From: Betaproteobacteria bacterium TMED82
Lineage (GTDB): Bacteria > Pseudomonadota > Gammaproteobacteria > Burkholderiales > Burkholderiaceae_A
Direction: 5' to 3'
Assembly: GCA_002170395.1 (NCBI GenBank)
Contig: NHEJ01000004.1
Coordinates: 62,001 to 126,000 of the forward strand
Length of the DNA stretch: 64,000 bases
The position numbers were made by a program, and so were the translations under genes. The notes under the pieces are model-generated. The model did no database searches, was not told the origin of the DNA, and was given only the letters and a program-made list of their open reading frames with translations. Shown here piece by piece: positions 1-8,748 of this stretch. Every line of letters starts with the position of its first letter. Position 1 is the first letter of the stretch.

Positions 1-976
1 GAAAATAATTAAACACTATATAGTTTCGTTCTCACTAATACTTTTTGCACAAATCACAGAGGCTCAGAGCCAAAATGTAAGTGTAGCACCCGAACTGATT
101 TTCCAAATATTAGCCAGCGAGCTATCAATTCTCGAGGGAAATCTTCCTATTGCAGCTGCCACATATCTTAATATAGCAGAAAAGACCGAAGACGCTATGG
201 CCGCCAAAAGAGCTACTGAGCTTGCTATGATGATAGGTGATCACAGAGCGGCTTTGAAATCTGCGCAACTTTGGCAAAAAAATGACAAGTTTAGCCCGGA
301 AGCCTCTGAAACCGTTAATGCACTGTATTTAGTGCTGGGAAAAAACGAAAAATTGGTTACTTCAATGCTAAAACAAAGAAATTTAGCTGAGCAGAATGAC
401 GATTTAGACAACTTTTATCTCAAACTTAACGGTTTGGTTAACAGAGCTCAGGAGCCGTCAGATGCACTTAAAATTTTTGAGGAAGTTTCCAAAAACGATC
501 AACTGCTTCCTACCGTTCTTTATGCTAGAGCAATGTTGAATTTCAGAGTTGGCAAACCTCTAGAGATGGAAAATATTTTGCGAACTTTGATAGACATTAA
601 ACCTGACCATGCACAAGCACTTAATGCTTTGGGATATAGCATGGCAGATAGAAATGTTAACTTAGAGGAGGCACTTAGGTTGATTAAAGCTGCCATAGTT
701 TTTTTGCCTGGAGATCCACACATCATAGACAGTATGGGCTGGGTTTATTATAAACTGGGAAAATTAGAAAAGGCGGAAGAGTGGCTTGCCCAAGCTTATT
801 CCAGTCAACCAGATGCTGAAATTTCTGCGCATTATGGAGAAGTTCTTTGGAATTTATCATCTAAAGATGAAGCGATTAATGTTTGGAAACAAGGCTTCAA
901 AAATAATCCAGAGAGTGAAATCTTACGGGAAACCTTAGGACGTTTGAAAGTGCCAATCGAGCAATTACTAGACTAA
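1..976 (+). CDS. TPR-repeat protein, exported (5' end at window edge)
   Basis: The frame is open from base 2, and base 1 (G) could be the last base of an ATG, so the window probably starts inside the start codon. The first residues (KIIKHYIVSFSLILFAQITEAQS) resemble a signal peptide, giving about 324 visible residues. The middle and C-terminal parts carry helical repeats of TPR type, for example ALNALGYSMAD and IDSMGWVYYKLGKLEKAEEW. A TPR protein directly upstream of lolB and ispE is a common betaproteobacterial arrangement. Such proteins are scaffolds in the periplasm or at the outer membrane; the partner is unknown. lolB follows after 38 bases, so they are probably co-transcribed. Confidence 0.8.
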   Translation, partial: KIIKHYIVSFSLILFAQITEAQSQNVSVAPELIFQILASELSILEGNLPIAAATYLNIAEKTEDAMAAKRATELAMMIGDHRAALKSAQLWQKNDKFSPEASETVNALYLVLGKNEKLVTSMLKQRNLAEQNDDLDNFYLKLNGLVNRAQEPSDALKIFEEVSKNDQLLPTVLYARAMLNFRVGKPLEMENILRTLIDIKPDHAQALNALGYSMADRNVNLEEALRLIKAAIVFLPGDPHIIDSMGWVYYKLGKLEKAEEWLAQAYSSQPDAEISAHYGEVLWNLSSKDEAINVWKQGFKNNPESEILRETLGRLKVPIEQLLD

Positions 977-1014
977 AGATTTCGAGTTTTAAAGTACCTC
1001 TTTTACAAAACTTA

Positions 1015-1521
1015 ATGCGTATTTTAATTTTTATATCTTTGATTTTTTTGAGCGCGTGCGCTATTTTACCTCCAAACGTAGTTAACTCTGATCAGCTGCA
1101 AGGGAAGTTTTCTATAATAGTTTATAAATCAACAAAAATGGCCTCGCAAGGTTTATTTACATGGGAGGAAACCGAAAATAATAAAGAAAGAAGTCAAAAA
1201 CTTTATTTGATGAATCCTTGGGGCACAAAAAAATTATCAATTACTAGAAAAAGCTCTTTCACGCAAAGTAATATGCGGTGGGAGTTTTTTGATGAATATA
1301 ATAAAAAATTAGAACTTGTTGAAATCAAGAGATTACTGAGGACACAGTTATTTCATGATGACAATTTAAATAATTATTACAATATTCTCGAAAAGGTTTA
1401 TGATAGTTTGAAGGAATTAAAGCTCAATCAACTTAATTCCAACTCTATAAACTACGGTCAGTTCGAGCTGATTGAAAAAATAAATTCAGGAAAAGTGAAA
1501 ATAAAATTTAAAGTAAATTAA
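1015..1521 (+). CDS. lolB: Outer-membrane lipoprotein LolB
   Basis: LolB receives lipoproteins from LolA and inserts them into the outer membrane. The 168-residue product has a short signal sequence ending in a lipobox (LSAC, acylated Cys15), then a GKFSI strand, ASQGLFTWEE and LYLMNPWGTKKLSITR, which match the usual LolB order (G-R/K-F-S/A, QG-F-W, NP-G-L). It is somewhat short for the family (about 200), and the C-terminal half is weakly conserved. Position between the TPR gene and ispE is the usual betaproteobacterial place. No strong Shine-Dalgarno sequence is visible before the ATG. Confidence 0.75.
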   Translation: MRILIFISLIFLSACAILPPNVVNSDQLQGKFSIIVYKSTKMASQGLFTWEETENNKERSQKLYLMNPWGTKKLSITRKSSFTQSNMRWEFFDEYNKKLELVEIKRLLRTQLFHDDNLNNYYNILEKVYDSLKELKLNQLNSNSINYGQFELIEKINSGKVKIKFKVN

Positions 1522-1543
1522 TATTTATATTTACAGGTTTATC

Positions 1544-2450
1544 ATGACCATTTCAAAAATATACAAAAAAAAATGTAATTCCAAATTAAATCTTTACCTA
1601 CATATATTAGATAAAAAAAAAAAATGGCTTTCATAATTTAGAAACGCTCTTCATACCCATCGATTGGTATGACGAAATAATCATACAAAGTATCGAGACG
1701 GATCGAATTTTAAGAAAAGGTGATCTTTCGGAGTTGAAAGACAAGGATTTATGCTTCAAGGCAGCAAAGGCATTGAAGACACTTCGGGCAGTGAAAACTG
1801 GCTGTGAAATTACTCTAAGAAAAAATATACCATCTGGAGCTGGCTTAGGTGGGGGTAGTTCTAACGCTGCTTCTACGTTAATAATACTTGATAAACTTTG
1901 GAATCTGAATTTAAGTAAAGAAGAACTTATAGGTATAGGAGGAAAAATAGGAGCTGATATTCCTTTTTTTCTGCAGAAAAAACCTTGTTTCGGGTCAGGA
2001 ATCGGTACTGAGCTAAGACCAACGCAAAAATTTACATTGTTTCCAAAATTTTTTGTATTGTTAGTTCCTGACATCAAAGTGGATACCGGATTAATATTTG
2101 GAAATTTTAGGTTTTATAGAAATGAAAGACTCAAATCAAAATATAGTTCTGAAGCTTTTATCAAAGAGGAGGTTGGTTTTTGGGTTTATGGAAGAAATGA
2201 TCTCGAAGAGACCACCTGCAGAATTTTCCCTAAAATGACATTTTTTCGCGAAACTTTACGCTCTTCAGCGAAGTCCCTTAAAATTCCGCCGGAGGCTTGT
2301 CGGATGTCTGGTTCTGGCAGTACATTATTTTGTAGCGTGCCAACGAGCAGTCTTGCACTTGATCTCGAACAAAGTCTACGTGAAAAATTGAATGGTCAGT
2401 CTAAAGTTGATTTTACAATCAGAATTTGTGAGCTTATCATGACTAGTTAA
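1544..2450 (+). pseudogene. ispE: 4-diphosphocytidyl-2-C-methyl-D-erythritol kinase, frame broken in an A12 run
   Basis: IspE phosphorylates CDP-methylerythritol in the MEP isoprenoid pathway and is normally essential. The ATG at 1544 opens with a correct IspE N-terminus (NSKLNLYLHILDKKK), but a run of 12 A at 1613-1624 shifts the frame and translation stops at 1634-1636. The rest continues in the next frame from NGFHNLETLF, with the GHMP-kinase ATP loop (PSGAGLGGGSSNAA, about 1830-1872) and a good C-terminus (RMSGSGSTLF) to the stop at 2450. Eleven A would restore one frame of about 301 residues. Everything else looks under selection, so a sequencing or assembly error, or slippage that restores the frame, is more likely than true loss. 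Confidence 0.8.
1613..1624 (+). repeat. Homopolymer A12 at the ispE frameshift
   Basis: Twelve consecutive A residues lie between the GAT codon (Asp) at 1610-1612 and TGG CTT. Reading through with 12 A gives WLS and a stop; with 11 A it gives NGFHNLE, the expected IspE sequence. Runs this long are prone to polymerase and sequencing slippage. Confidence 0.95.
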
Positions 2451-2451
2451 A

Positions 2452-2817
2452 CTAAATTTTTTGAGATAAAAAAATTTCTTCCACTACTTCATAGTTGAAT
2501 GCTCTTAGCTTTGTATGTGCCCAGTCTACCCCGGGAAGATCACTTGTTTTTTCTCCGTGCGCCTCATTTAGAAAGGGTTCTCCATCCGGAATCTCCGGAA
2601 TACATACTAAAGTAAAAAGATTTTGTGGAGATAGTGTTCCTTCTTCGTCTGAAACAGTGAAGGTATACTTTCGCAATTCTAATTTTTCTAAGTTCCTTAC
2701 TTTTCCAGACACTAATATTGAAAGTGGTAGATCACCTAACTCATCAATACCCAAATCTTTTCCGCCTAAAGTTACGATAGATTTAGTGAAGTGCCTAAGT
2801 AGACTTACCTTTGCCAT
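2452..2817 (-). CDS. Small protein of unknown function
   Basis: A 121-residue protein starting MAKVSLLRHFTKSIVTLGG. An exact GGAGG lies 5 bases before the ATG at 2817, a strong ribosome site and the reason for preferring this start to a TTG 12 bases further upstream. It has no signal peptide, no membrane segment and no cysteine pair. The composition is mixed, with an acidic middle. It ends 1 base from the ispE stop on the opposite strand. I do not recognise the family. An overlapping open frame on the + strand (2495-2866) is considered a shadow because it lacks such a ribosome site. Confidence 0.6.
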   Translation of the reverse strand: MAKVSLLRHFTKSIVTLGGKDLGIDELGDLPLSILVSGKVRNLEKLELRKYTFTVSDEEGTLSPQNLFTLVCIPEIPDGEPFLNEAHGEKTSDLPGVDWAHTKLRAFNYEVVEEIFLSQKI

Positions 2818-2970
2818 GATAACCTCCAAATTCAGCTACATTTTTTTGTGCTCAGTCAAAGTTTAGAGTGACTGTCCTATATGCTTTGATAATACATACT
2901 TTACAACTTTAATAGAAATGAATACCATCAAATCTTAAAAAAATAATTTGCTGAATTTCTTAGGAAGTCA

Positions 2971-3591
2971 ATGGAAAGATCTTTTTTTATTACTGGAACA
3001 GATACCGATGTTGGTAAAACCCTGGTATCCTCTTGGTTACTCCTTCATCTTGAAAGTTACTCTTACTGGAAACCCATTCAATGCGGATCACTGGAATTCT
3101 CTGATACTGACTTTGTAAAACAAATAACTAAACTTCCAGAAAAATCTTTCTTAAAGCCTATCTATGAATTTAAGGCTCCTTTGTCTCCACATGAGGCTTC
3201 TCGTCTGGAAAGTGTTAACATTGAGATAAATAAATTTAAGTTGCCTCAAAAAAAAAAACTTGTTGTTGAGGGAGCCGGGGGACTACTTGTACCAATAAAT
3301 GAAGAGTTTTTTGTTATAGATATTATTAAAAAGCTTAAAATACCAGTCATTCTTGTTTGTAGGAGTTGTCTCGGAACTATAAACCATTCCCTACTGTCGA
3401 TTGAATGTCTTAAAAAACGTAAAATCGATATTGCTGGAGTGATACTAAGTGGAGAAAAAAATAAAAAAAATAAAGAGGCTATACAAAATTATGGTGAAGT
3501 AAATATTCTTGCAGAATTAGACAACATAAACCCAATAAATAGGTCTAAACTCGTGGCTACCTCTCCTTACTTTCTTGAAAAAAACAATTGA
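2971..3591 (+). CDS. bioD: Dethiobiotin synthetase
   Basis: BioD makes dethiobiotin from 7,8-diaminopelargonic acid, CO2 and ATP, the step before biotin synthase. The 206-residue protein opens with the P-loop GTDTDVGKT (residues 9-17) and has the family's VVEGAGGLLVPI segment near the middle. It is a little shorter than the usual 220-230 residues. Its stop codon overlaps the TTG start of bioA (TTGA), implying translational coupling. It is the first gene of the + strand part of the biotin cluster. Confidence 0.93.
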   Translation: MERSFFITGTDTDVGKTLVSSWLLLHLESYSYWKPIQCGSLEFSDTDFVKQITKLPEKSFLKPIYEFKAPLSPHEASRLESVNIEINKFKLPQKKKLVVEGAGGLLVPINEEFFVIDIIKKLKIPVILVCRSCLGTINHSLLSIECLKKRKIDIAGVILSGEKNKKNKEAIQNYGEVNILAELDNINPINRSKLVATSPYFLEKNN

Positions 3592-4895
3592 ATCAATCCT
3601 TAGCTAACAAAGATAAAGAATTTATTTGGCACCCTTACACACAACATGCGTTAGAGGTTGATTCGGTTATTATTACCGAAGCTAAAGGAGCACTTTTAAT
3701 TGATCAGCATGGAAATGAGATAATTGATTTGATTTCAAGTTGGTGGACCACTACGCATGGTCACTCTCACCCAGCTCTTAATGCAGCACTACAAAACCAA
3801 GTAAATAAACTTGATCATGTAATGTTTGCAGGCTTTTCTCATCCAAGCGCTATTGACTTAGCTGAAAAACTATTGAACTTGCTTCCCCCGAATTTGACCA
3901 AAGTTTTTTTCTCAGATAACGGATCGACAGCAGTCGAAGTATCATTAAAATTAGCCTATCAATTTTGGAAGAATGCTGGAGAAATAAGGAGAAATAAATT
4001 TATTGCTTTTGATGGCGCATATCATGGTGATACTTTTGGGGCTATGGCGGTTGGGAAAGGCTGTGGCTTCTTTAAAATTTATGATGAGCTGTTATTCTCA
4101 GTCATTACGACTCCTTTTCCTGAAACTTGGGAAGATGATGAACTAATTGAGGAAAAAGAAAACTATGCGCTTACATGTTTTAAAAAAATTATAAAAGAAC
4201 ATAGTGACGAAGTTGCTGCAGTCATTATAGAACCACTAATCCAGGGTGCAGCTGGTATGAGATTTTGCAGGCCTGGCTTTTTAAAAAAGATTTTTAGCAT
4301 AGCAAAGGAAAATAAATTACTTGTTATATTTGATGAAGTTGCCGTAGGGTTTGGTCGGACCGGAGATATGTTTGTTTGTAATTCAGTAGGCTGTAGACCA
4401 GACTTATTATGTATATCAAAAGGTTTAACTGCCGGATATCTTCCCTTATCTGCGACTATATGCTCCGAGAAAATCTATGATTGTTTCTTTTCAAAAACAG
4501 TTGATAAGACTTTTTTGCATGGCCATACTTTTACGGCTAATCCTCTGGCATGTGCAGTTGCGACTGAATCCTTAGATTTGTTTGAACGTGAAAAGACATT
4601 CGATAAAATTAAAAATATTGAGAAAAGACATAGAGCTTTTATAAAAAAAATTAAGGGACTTGATAATGTAAAAAAAACGAGAGTTTTGGGATCTGTACTT
4701 GCATTTAATTTAAAAGATGGCTTGGAGGAATACAAAGAATTGAAAGGAGAAAAACTCAGGAAAATATTCTCAAAATTAAATCTAAATATAAGGCCGATTG
4801 GATCCTCCGTTTATGTTTTACCACCGTATTGCATAAGTTCTGATCAACTAAACAAAGCTTACGACGGAATAATTCAGGGCTTAGAAAAAATATAG
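3588..4895 (+). CDS. bioA: Adenosylmethionine-8-amino-7-oxononanoate aminotransferase
   Basis: BioA transfers an amino group from SAM to KAPA, giving DAPA. The protein has the class III aminotransferase pattern: IWHPYTQH at the N-terminus, SSWWTTTHGHSHPAL, FSDNGSTAVEVSLKLA, AYHGDTFGAMAVG, the IFDEVAVGFGRTG loop, and the PLP lysine in ISKGLTAGYLPLSA (about residue 279). Length 435 is normal. No ATG or GTG is positioned before the conserved N-terminus; the TTG that overlaps the bioD stop gives a plausible start. It ends 8 bases from the converging bioC gene. Confidence 0.93.
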   Translation: MNQSLANKDKEFIWHPYTQHALEVDSVIITEAKGALLIDQHGNEIIDLISSWWTTTHGHSHPALNAALQNQVNKLDHVMFAGFSHPSAIDLAEKLLNLLPPNLTKVFFSDNGSTAVEVSLKLAYQFWKNAGEIRRNKFIAFDGAYHGDTFGAMAVGKGCGFFKIYDELLFSVITTPFPETWEDDELIEEKENYALTCFKKIIKEHSDEVAAVIIEPLIQGAAGMRFCRPGFLKKIFSIAKENKLLVIFDEVAVGFGRTGDMFVCNSVGCRPDLLCISKGLTAGYLPLSATICSEKIYDCFFSKTVDKTFLHGHTFTANPLACAVATESLDLFEREKTFDKIKNIEKRHRAFIKKIKGLDNVKKTRVLGSVLAFNLKDGLEEYKELKGEKLRKIFSKLNLNIRPIGSSVYVLPPYCISSDQLNKAYDGIIQGLEKI

Positions 4896-4902
4896 ATAAT
4901 TT

Positions 4903-5622
4903 TCAATTTATCACTCCATATACAATATGCCATGTCATTGTCTTTGGAGCTTCAGTGTTGAAAACCTTAAGAATTTGTCTACAGTTCTTTACGCTTATCC
5001 TTGACTGATTGACTCCCGACAAACCAGTACCGGTGTCTTTCAGAGATTTAAAAAATCTAATTAAGTTTACCTGCTCGCACGGGAAAAATTCCTCTTTTAA
5101 TTTCCCAGGAATTTTGTAAACTGGAAAAATACTATTCGACAATTTTAACTCTAGCAAAATTTTCTGCCATTCTATAAAATTTTTCTCGCCAATCGTTGAA
5201 TAAAATATAGGCCCCAAGTGCTTCAAATTTTTAATAGTAACTAAAGGATTTTCAAACCAATGTAAAACCATTGAGGTGACAATTAAATCGTATTTACAGG
5301 CCTTGAAAAATAAATTGCTAGACTTTATTTTTTCACCGTCTATTTCAAAAAAACGGGTATTTTTAGTATAGAATTTCTTTTTACAATAATCGACCATAGT
5401 GGGACATAAATCAGTTATATCAAATTGACCTTTTGGATATTTTTTAAAAAGTTTCTCTGTTAAGAATCCTGTACCGCAGCCAATCTCTAAAACTTTAGGT
5501 TGTTCTATCTCAGGTAGAATAGCAACAAGACTGTGCGCAATATTCATCTGTATTTCTGCATTAATATTATACTTTTCAAGACCAAGCCTAAAACTCTTTT
5601 TTAAGTTTTCTTTATAACTCAT
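4903..5622 (-). CDS. bioC: Malonyl-ACP O-methyltransferase BioC
   Basis: BioC methylates malonyl-ACP so that the fatty-acid machinery can build the pimeloyl chain of biotin. It is a class I SAM methyltransferase with motif I VLEIGCGTGFLTEKL, an acidic DITDLCP turn, and YDLIVTSMVLHWFENP, which is typical of BioC. The preferred start is the ATG at 5622; a TTG six bases upstream is also in frame. The start overlaps the end of bioH, so the two are co-translated. The partner bioH removes the same methyl ester later, supporting this call over a generic methyltransferase. Confidence 0.88.
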   Translation of the reverse strand: MSYKENLKKSFRLGLEKYNINAEIQMNIAHSLVAILPEIEQPKVLEIGCGTGFLTEKLFKKYPKGQFDITDLCPTMVDYCKKKFYTKNTRFFEIDGEKIKSSNLFFKACKYDLIVTSMVLHWFENPLVTIKNLKHLGPIFYSTIGEKNFIEWQKILLELKLSNSIFPVYKIPGKLKEEFFPCEQVNLIRFFKSLKDTGTGLSGVNQSRISVKNCRQILKVFNTEAPKTMTWHIVYGVIN

Positions 5623-6241
5623 TATCAATTAGAAAATTTTTTATTAAGCTTTCACATTCATCAACTTTGGAAACGGGAGTGACATGCCCACCATCTCTTA
5701 GCACATGTAAATTATGATTTTTCCAAATTTTTTTCGCTATCCCTTGTGGCATGATTCTATCATCTCTAGATGTAATGGCTAATACTGGGCATTTCAACTT
5801 TGATAATTCTTTAGAAGCATCTCCAAATTGCAAGTATTCCAAGCCATCAACTAAAGCTTCAGTATCAAAAGTTATCGTTGGTGTAACATTAAAACCGGTA
5901 TGTTTATAAAAAAGTTTCATTTGGGTTGCGGTATTCTTCAATAAAATTCTTTTCATCTTTTGAATTTTATTGATTCCAAAAAATGATTGATAGCCAATGA
6001 AACCACTAATGGAAATCAAAGCTCTGGGATTTGATACGTTCTTTAGCAGCCATAATACACCCAAAGAATGTCCAATGCATATAGCTTTTTTTTCGTTTAA
6101 GTTGTCAAGCGTCACTACTTTATTACCAGTGTAGCCAAAATCTACCATTAGAACGTCGTAGCGGTTTGAAAATTTTTCAGATAATTTTTGCCAAAATGTT
6201 TGATCAAATCCCCAACCATGGGCGAAGATTAACTGATACAC
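5612..6241 (-). CDS. bioH: BioH-like pimeloyl-ACP methyl ester esterase
   Basis: An alpha/beta hydrolase of 209 residues that probably cleaves pimeloyl-ACP methyl ester, ending the BioC-started cycle. Visible catalytic elements are the oxyanion segment HGWGFDQTFW near the N-terminus, the nucleophile elbow GHSLG, an acid in SRDDRIMP and the histidine in GGHVTP. It is shorter than enterobacterial BioH (about 256) and lacks most of the cap, so another short BioC-partner esterase (BioG-like) is possible; gene context is the main argument. It sits between bioF (1-base gap) and bioC (overlap). Confidence 0.78.
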   Translation of the reverse strand: MYQLIFAHGWGFDQTFWQKLSEKFSNRYDVLMVDFGYTGNKVVTLDNLNEKKAICIGHSLGVLWLLKNVSNPRALISISGFIGYQSFFGINKIQKMKRILLKNTATQMKLFYKHTGFNVTPTITFDTEALVDGLEYLQFGDASKELSKLKCPVLAITSRDDRIMPQGIAKKIWKNHNLHVLRDGGHVTPVSKVDECESLIKNFLIDNEL

Positions 6242-6242
6242 C

Positions 6243-7409
6243 TTAACGACTCCTAAATTTCTTCAGATTTGTCACCAAAATATCTATATCTTGAAGTGTA
6301 TGCCATGCACAAATGCTGAACCTTATACAAATTTTATTTTTGGTTACTGTGGGCGGAAGAATAGCTTTTGCCCATAATCCATTTTCTTTTAGGAATTCTG
6401 CGCATTCAATTGCACTTTTTTCATTGGGAAATCTAACTGGAATTATGTGAGTATTTGCATTACCGAAACTATACATTTCACGATCCAGATTAGATCTAAA
6501 GTAAGTAGATACTGCTTTTATATGTTCTCGCTGCTCTTGCATATTCGGAACCAAATCAAGAGCTCCATCAATTGATCCTAATATTGAGGGTGGCAATGCA
6601 GTTGTATAAATAAAGCCGGGACATCTATTAATTAAATAGTTTTTTATTTCCTGACTACACGCTACATAAGACCCAAAAGAGCCCATGGCTTTTCCGAAGG
6701 TACCGATTGTTAAATCCGCCCCTGAACCTAAGCCAGATCCTTTAGGGCCATAAACACCACTTGCGTGAGCCTCATCTACAATTAAAAAAGCCTTGTACTC
6801 ATCCCTAAGGGCCAGTAACTTTTTGAATTCGGCTGATTGACCACTCATACTATAAACACTCTCTACTAAAATAAATTTAGGTTGATCAGAATGCTGAAAA
6901 CGCGATAATTTAGATTCCAATGATTTTAAATCATTGTGAAGAAATCTTATCTGTTGGATATCCTTAACAGAACACCCTAGCTGCATACTCGAATGGATCA
7001 ATTTATCAGAGAAAACTACAGGTCTAAATTTAAAGATAGCAGGATCGAATAATGTTGATAAAACCGTCACATTTGCCTGATAACCAGTGTTCATTATTAA
7101 CGCGGATTGTGCTCCTTTCCACGAAGCAACCTTCATTTCTAGCTTCTCTAACTCTTCAAAGTTTCCGGTTATCAATCTCGACGAGCCCAAACCAGTGCCA
7201 AAATTTTCAAGCCAACTTTTAGCTCTTTGGATCATATAAGCGTTTCTTCTTAATCCAAGATAATCGTTACTCGAAAAATTGATAAAATCCCGACCAGAAT
7301 GGCTAAGCTCTTTAGTATTTTTAAGACTTAGTTTCGCGAGAGACCTGTAAATTTTTTCTTTTTTTAACTTATCTACTTCTTGCGAATAAACATTATGTAA
7401 ATTTTGCAT
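6243..7409 (-). CDS. bioF: 8-amino-7-oxononanoate synthase
   Basis: BioF condenses pimeloyl-ACP with L-alanine to form KAPA, the first committed step of biotin ring assembly. The 388-residue protein is an alpha-oxoamine synthase: INFSSNDYLGL, GTGLGSSRLITGN, LIMNTGYQAN, VDEAHASGVYGPKGSG and the PLP lysine in TIGTFGKAMGSFGSYVAC (about residue 235). The start is the ATG at 7409. It heads the bioF-bioH-bioC operon and is transcribed away from bioB; the two starts are separated by 66 bases that must hold both promoters. Confidence 0.93.
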   Translation of the reverse strand: MQNLHNVYSQEVDKLKKEKIYRSLAKLSLKNTKELSHSGRDFINFSSNDYLGLRRNAYMIQRAKSWLENFGTGLGSSRLITGNFEELEKLEMKVASWKGAQSALIMNTGYQANVTVLSTLFDPAIFKFRPVVFSDKLIHSSMQLGCSVKDIQQIRFLHNDLKSLESKLSRFQHSDQPKFILVESVYSMSGQSAEFKKLLALRDEYKAFLIVDEAHASGVYGPKGSGLGSGADLTIGTFGKAMGSFGSYVACSQEIKNYLINRCPGFIYTTALPPSILGSIDGALDLVPNMQEQREHIKAVSTYFRSNLDREMYSFGNANTHIIPVRFPNEKSAIECAEFLKENGLWAKAILPPTVTKNKICIRFSICAWHTLQDIDILVTNLKKFRSR

Positions 7410-7475
7410 TATGATTAAAGACTATCATTCAAACTACACGAGTTACAATAAGTGTCATTAAAGTAATAAACCCTT

Positions 7476-8471
7476 ATGCATAATAAATCCGTAGCTTCTT
7501 CCGAAAACCAAATGTCCGCCCCTCCGCTGAGGTACGACTGGTCAACAGGTGAGATTTTGAAAATTTATGAACTCCCACTATTAGATTTATTATATAAAGC
7601 TCACACTGTTCATAAAAAATGTAATAACAATTCCAAAATGCAACTTGCCAGTCTTCTCAACATAAAAACGGGAAGTTGTCCGGAAGATTGTAAATACTGT
7701 TCCCAATCTGCACACTATGCAAAGACAACGAATTTAAAAAGTGAAAAACTTATGGAATTAGATAGTGTCATCAAACAAGCGAGAATTGCAAAAAGTAAAG
7801 GTGCAGCAAGGTTTTGCATTGGTGCCGCTTGGAGAAATATTCCCGATGACAAATCTTTTCAGACAGTCTTGAAAATAGTCAAAGAGATTCGATCACTTAA
7901 AATGGAGGCGTGTGCTACTTTAGGTATGCTCAACGAAAGTCAAGCAAAAGACCTGGCAGAAGCGGGTTTAACAGCGTATAACCATAATTTAGATACTTCT
8001 CCTGAATTTTACGGGAAAATTATTTCTACTAGAAAATATGCAGATCGATTAAAAACTATCGAAAACGTTAGAAGTGCGGGTATTACAGTTTGCTCAGGAG
8101 GAATTATCGGCCTCGGGGAGACAAAGATTGACAGAATAGGGCTGATTAAATCTTTAGCAAAATTAAAGCCCCATCCCGAAAGTATTCCCATAAATACACT
8201 AGTTCCTATAAAAGGAACCCCCTTAGAACAAAATAAACCCGTAAGACCTATCGACTTAGTAAGGCTTATCGCTACAACAAGAATAGTAATGCCAAAGTCT
8301 CGAATTAGACTATCAGCGGGGCGATCAAATTTATCTGAGGAAGCCCAGGTCATGTGTTTCTTTGCTGGAGCAAATTCCATATTTTACGGAGAGAAACTGT
8401 TAACCACAGAAAACAATATTGAAGATGAAGATTTAAAATTATTAGAAGACATAGGAATAGAGCATGAATAA
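7476..8471 (+). CDS. bioB: Biotin synthase (radical SAM)
   Basis: BioB inserts sulfur into dethiobiotin, using a radical-SAM 4Fe-4S cluster and an auxiliary 2Fe-2S cluster. The cluster cysteines are in CPEDCKYC (C68, C72, C75); further family motifs are KGAARFCIGAAWR, YNHNLDTSPEFYGKI, CSGGIIGLGE and RLSAGRSNL. Length 331 is usual. With bioA, C, D, F and H nearby, the window holds a full set for making biotin from malonyl-ACP. Confidence 0.95.
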   Translation: MHNKSVASSENQMSAPPLRYDWSTGEILKIYELPLLDLLYKAHTVHKKCNNNSKMQLASLLNIKTGSCPEDCKYCSQSAHYAKTTNLKSEKLMELDSVIKQARIAKSKGAARFCIGAAWRNIPDDKSFQTVLKIVKEIRSLKMEACATLGMLNESQAKDLAEAGLTAYNHNLDTSPEFYGKIISTRKYADRLKTIENVRSAGITVCSGGIIGLGETKIDRIGLIKSLAKLKPHPESIPINTLVPIKGTPLEQNKPVRPIDLVRLIATTRIVMPKSRIRLSAGRSNLSEEAQVMCFFAGANSIFYGEKLLTTENNIEDEDLKLLEDIGIEHE

Positions 8472-8496
8472 AAGCACAGAACCGTAACCAGTTGTG

Positions 8497-8748
8497 TTAA
8501 ATAAGATCTAATACTTTCTTTTCCAATTGTTCATATCCGCCAATCGAAACACCATCCACGATAACTTGTGGGAAAGTTTTAGCTCCGGGAAGTAGAATAG
8601 AAAAGTCCTCTCTTGTGAAGTCTTCTCCAAGTTTTTTCAGCTCATATTCAATGTTATGTTTCTCAAGCAAATCGACCGCGAGAGTGCAGAAAGGGCAGCC
8701 ACTTCTCCAGTAAACTATAATATTCTTCTTCCCTGTGCTATTTTTCAC
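8497..8748 (-). CDS. Glutaredoxin
   Basis: A small thiol-disulfide oxidoreductase of 83 residues with a dithiol CPFC active site (residues 18-21), followed by the TFPQVIVDG cis-proline segment and IGGYEQL, which bind glutathione in this family. It is closest to the GrxC type. The chosen start is the GTG at 8748, because GGAGG lies 9 bases upstream; an upstream GTG at 8766 is also in frame but has no ribosome site. The start overlaps the last codons of ung. In many betaproteobacteria a glutaredoxin gene sits next to secB; here secB has none beside it. Confidence 0.88.
   Translation of the reverse strand: MKNSTGKKNIIVYWRSGCPFCTLAVDLLEKHNIEYELKKLGEDFTREDFSILLPGAKTFPQVIVDGVSIGGYEQLEKKVLDLI

Noticed and set aside
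1631-2077. 148-codon open frame on the minus strand within ispE
   Set aside because: Lies wholly inside the GHMP-kinase coding part of ispE on the other strand; the IspE motifs show which frame is real.
2495-2866. 123-codon frame on + opposite the small gene 2452-2817
   Set aside because: No ribosome site, and the minus-strand frame has an exact GGAGG; the + product resembles no protein.
7410-7475. BirA-type operator between bioF and bioB
   Set aside because: No inverted repeat of the TTGTAAACC type with the right spacing can be seen.
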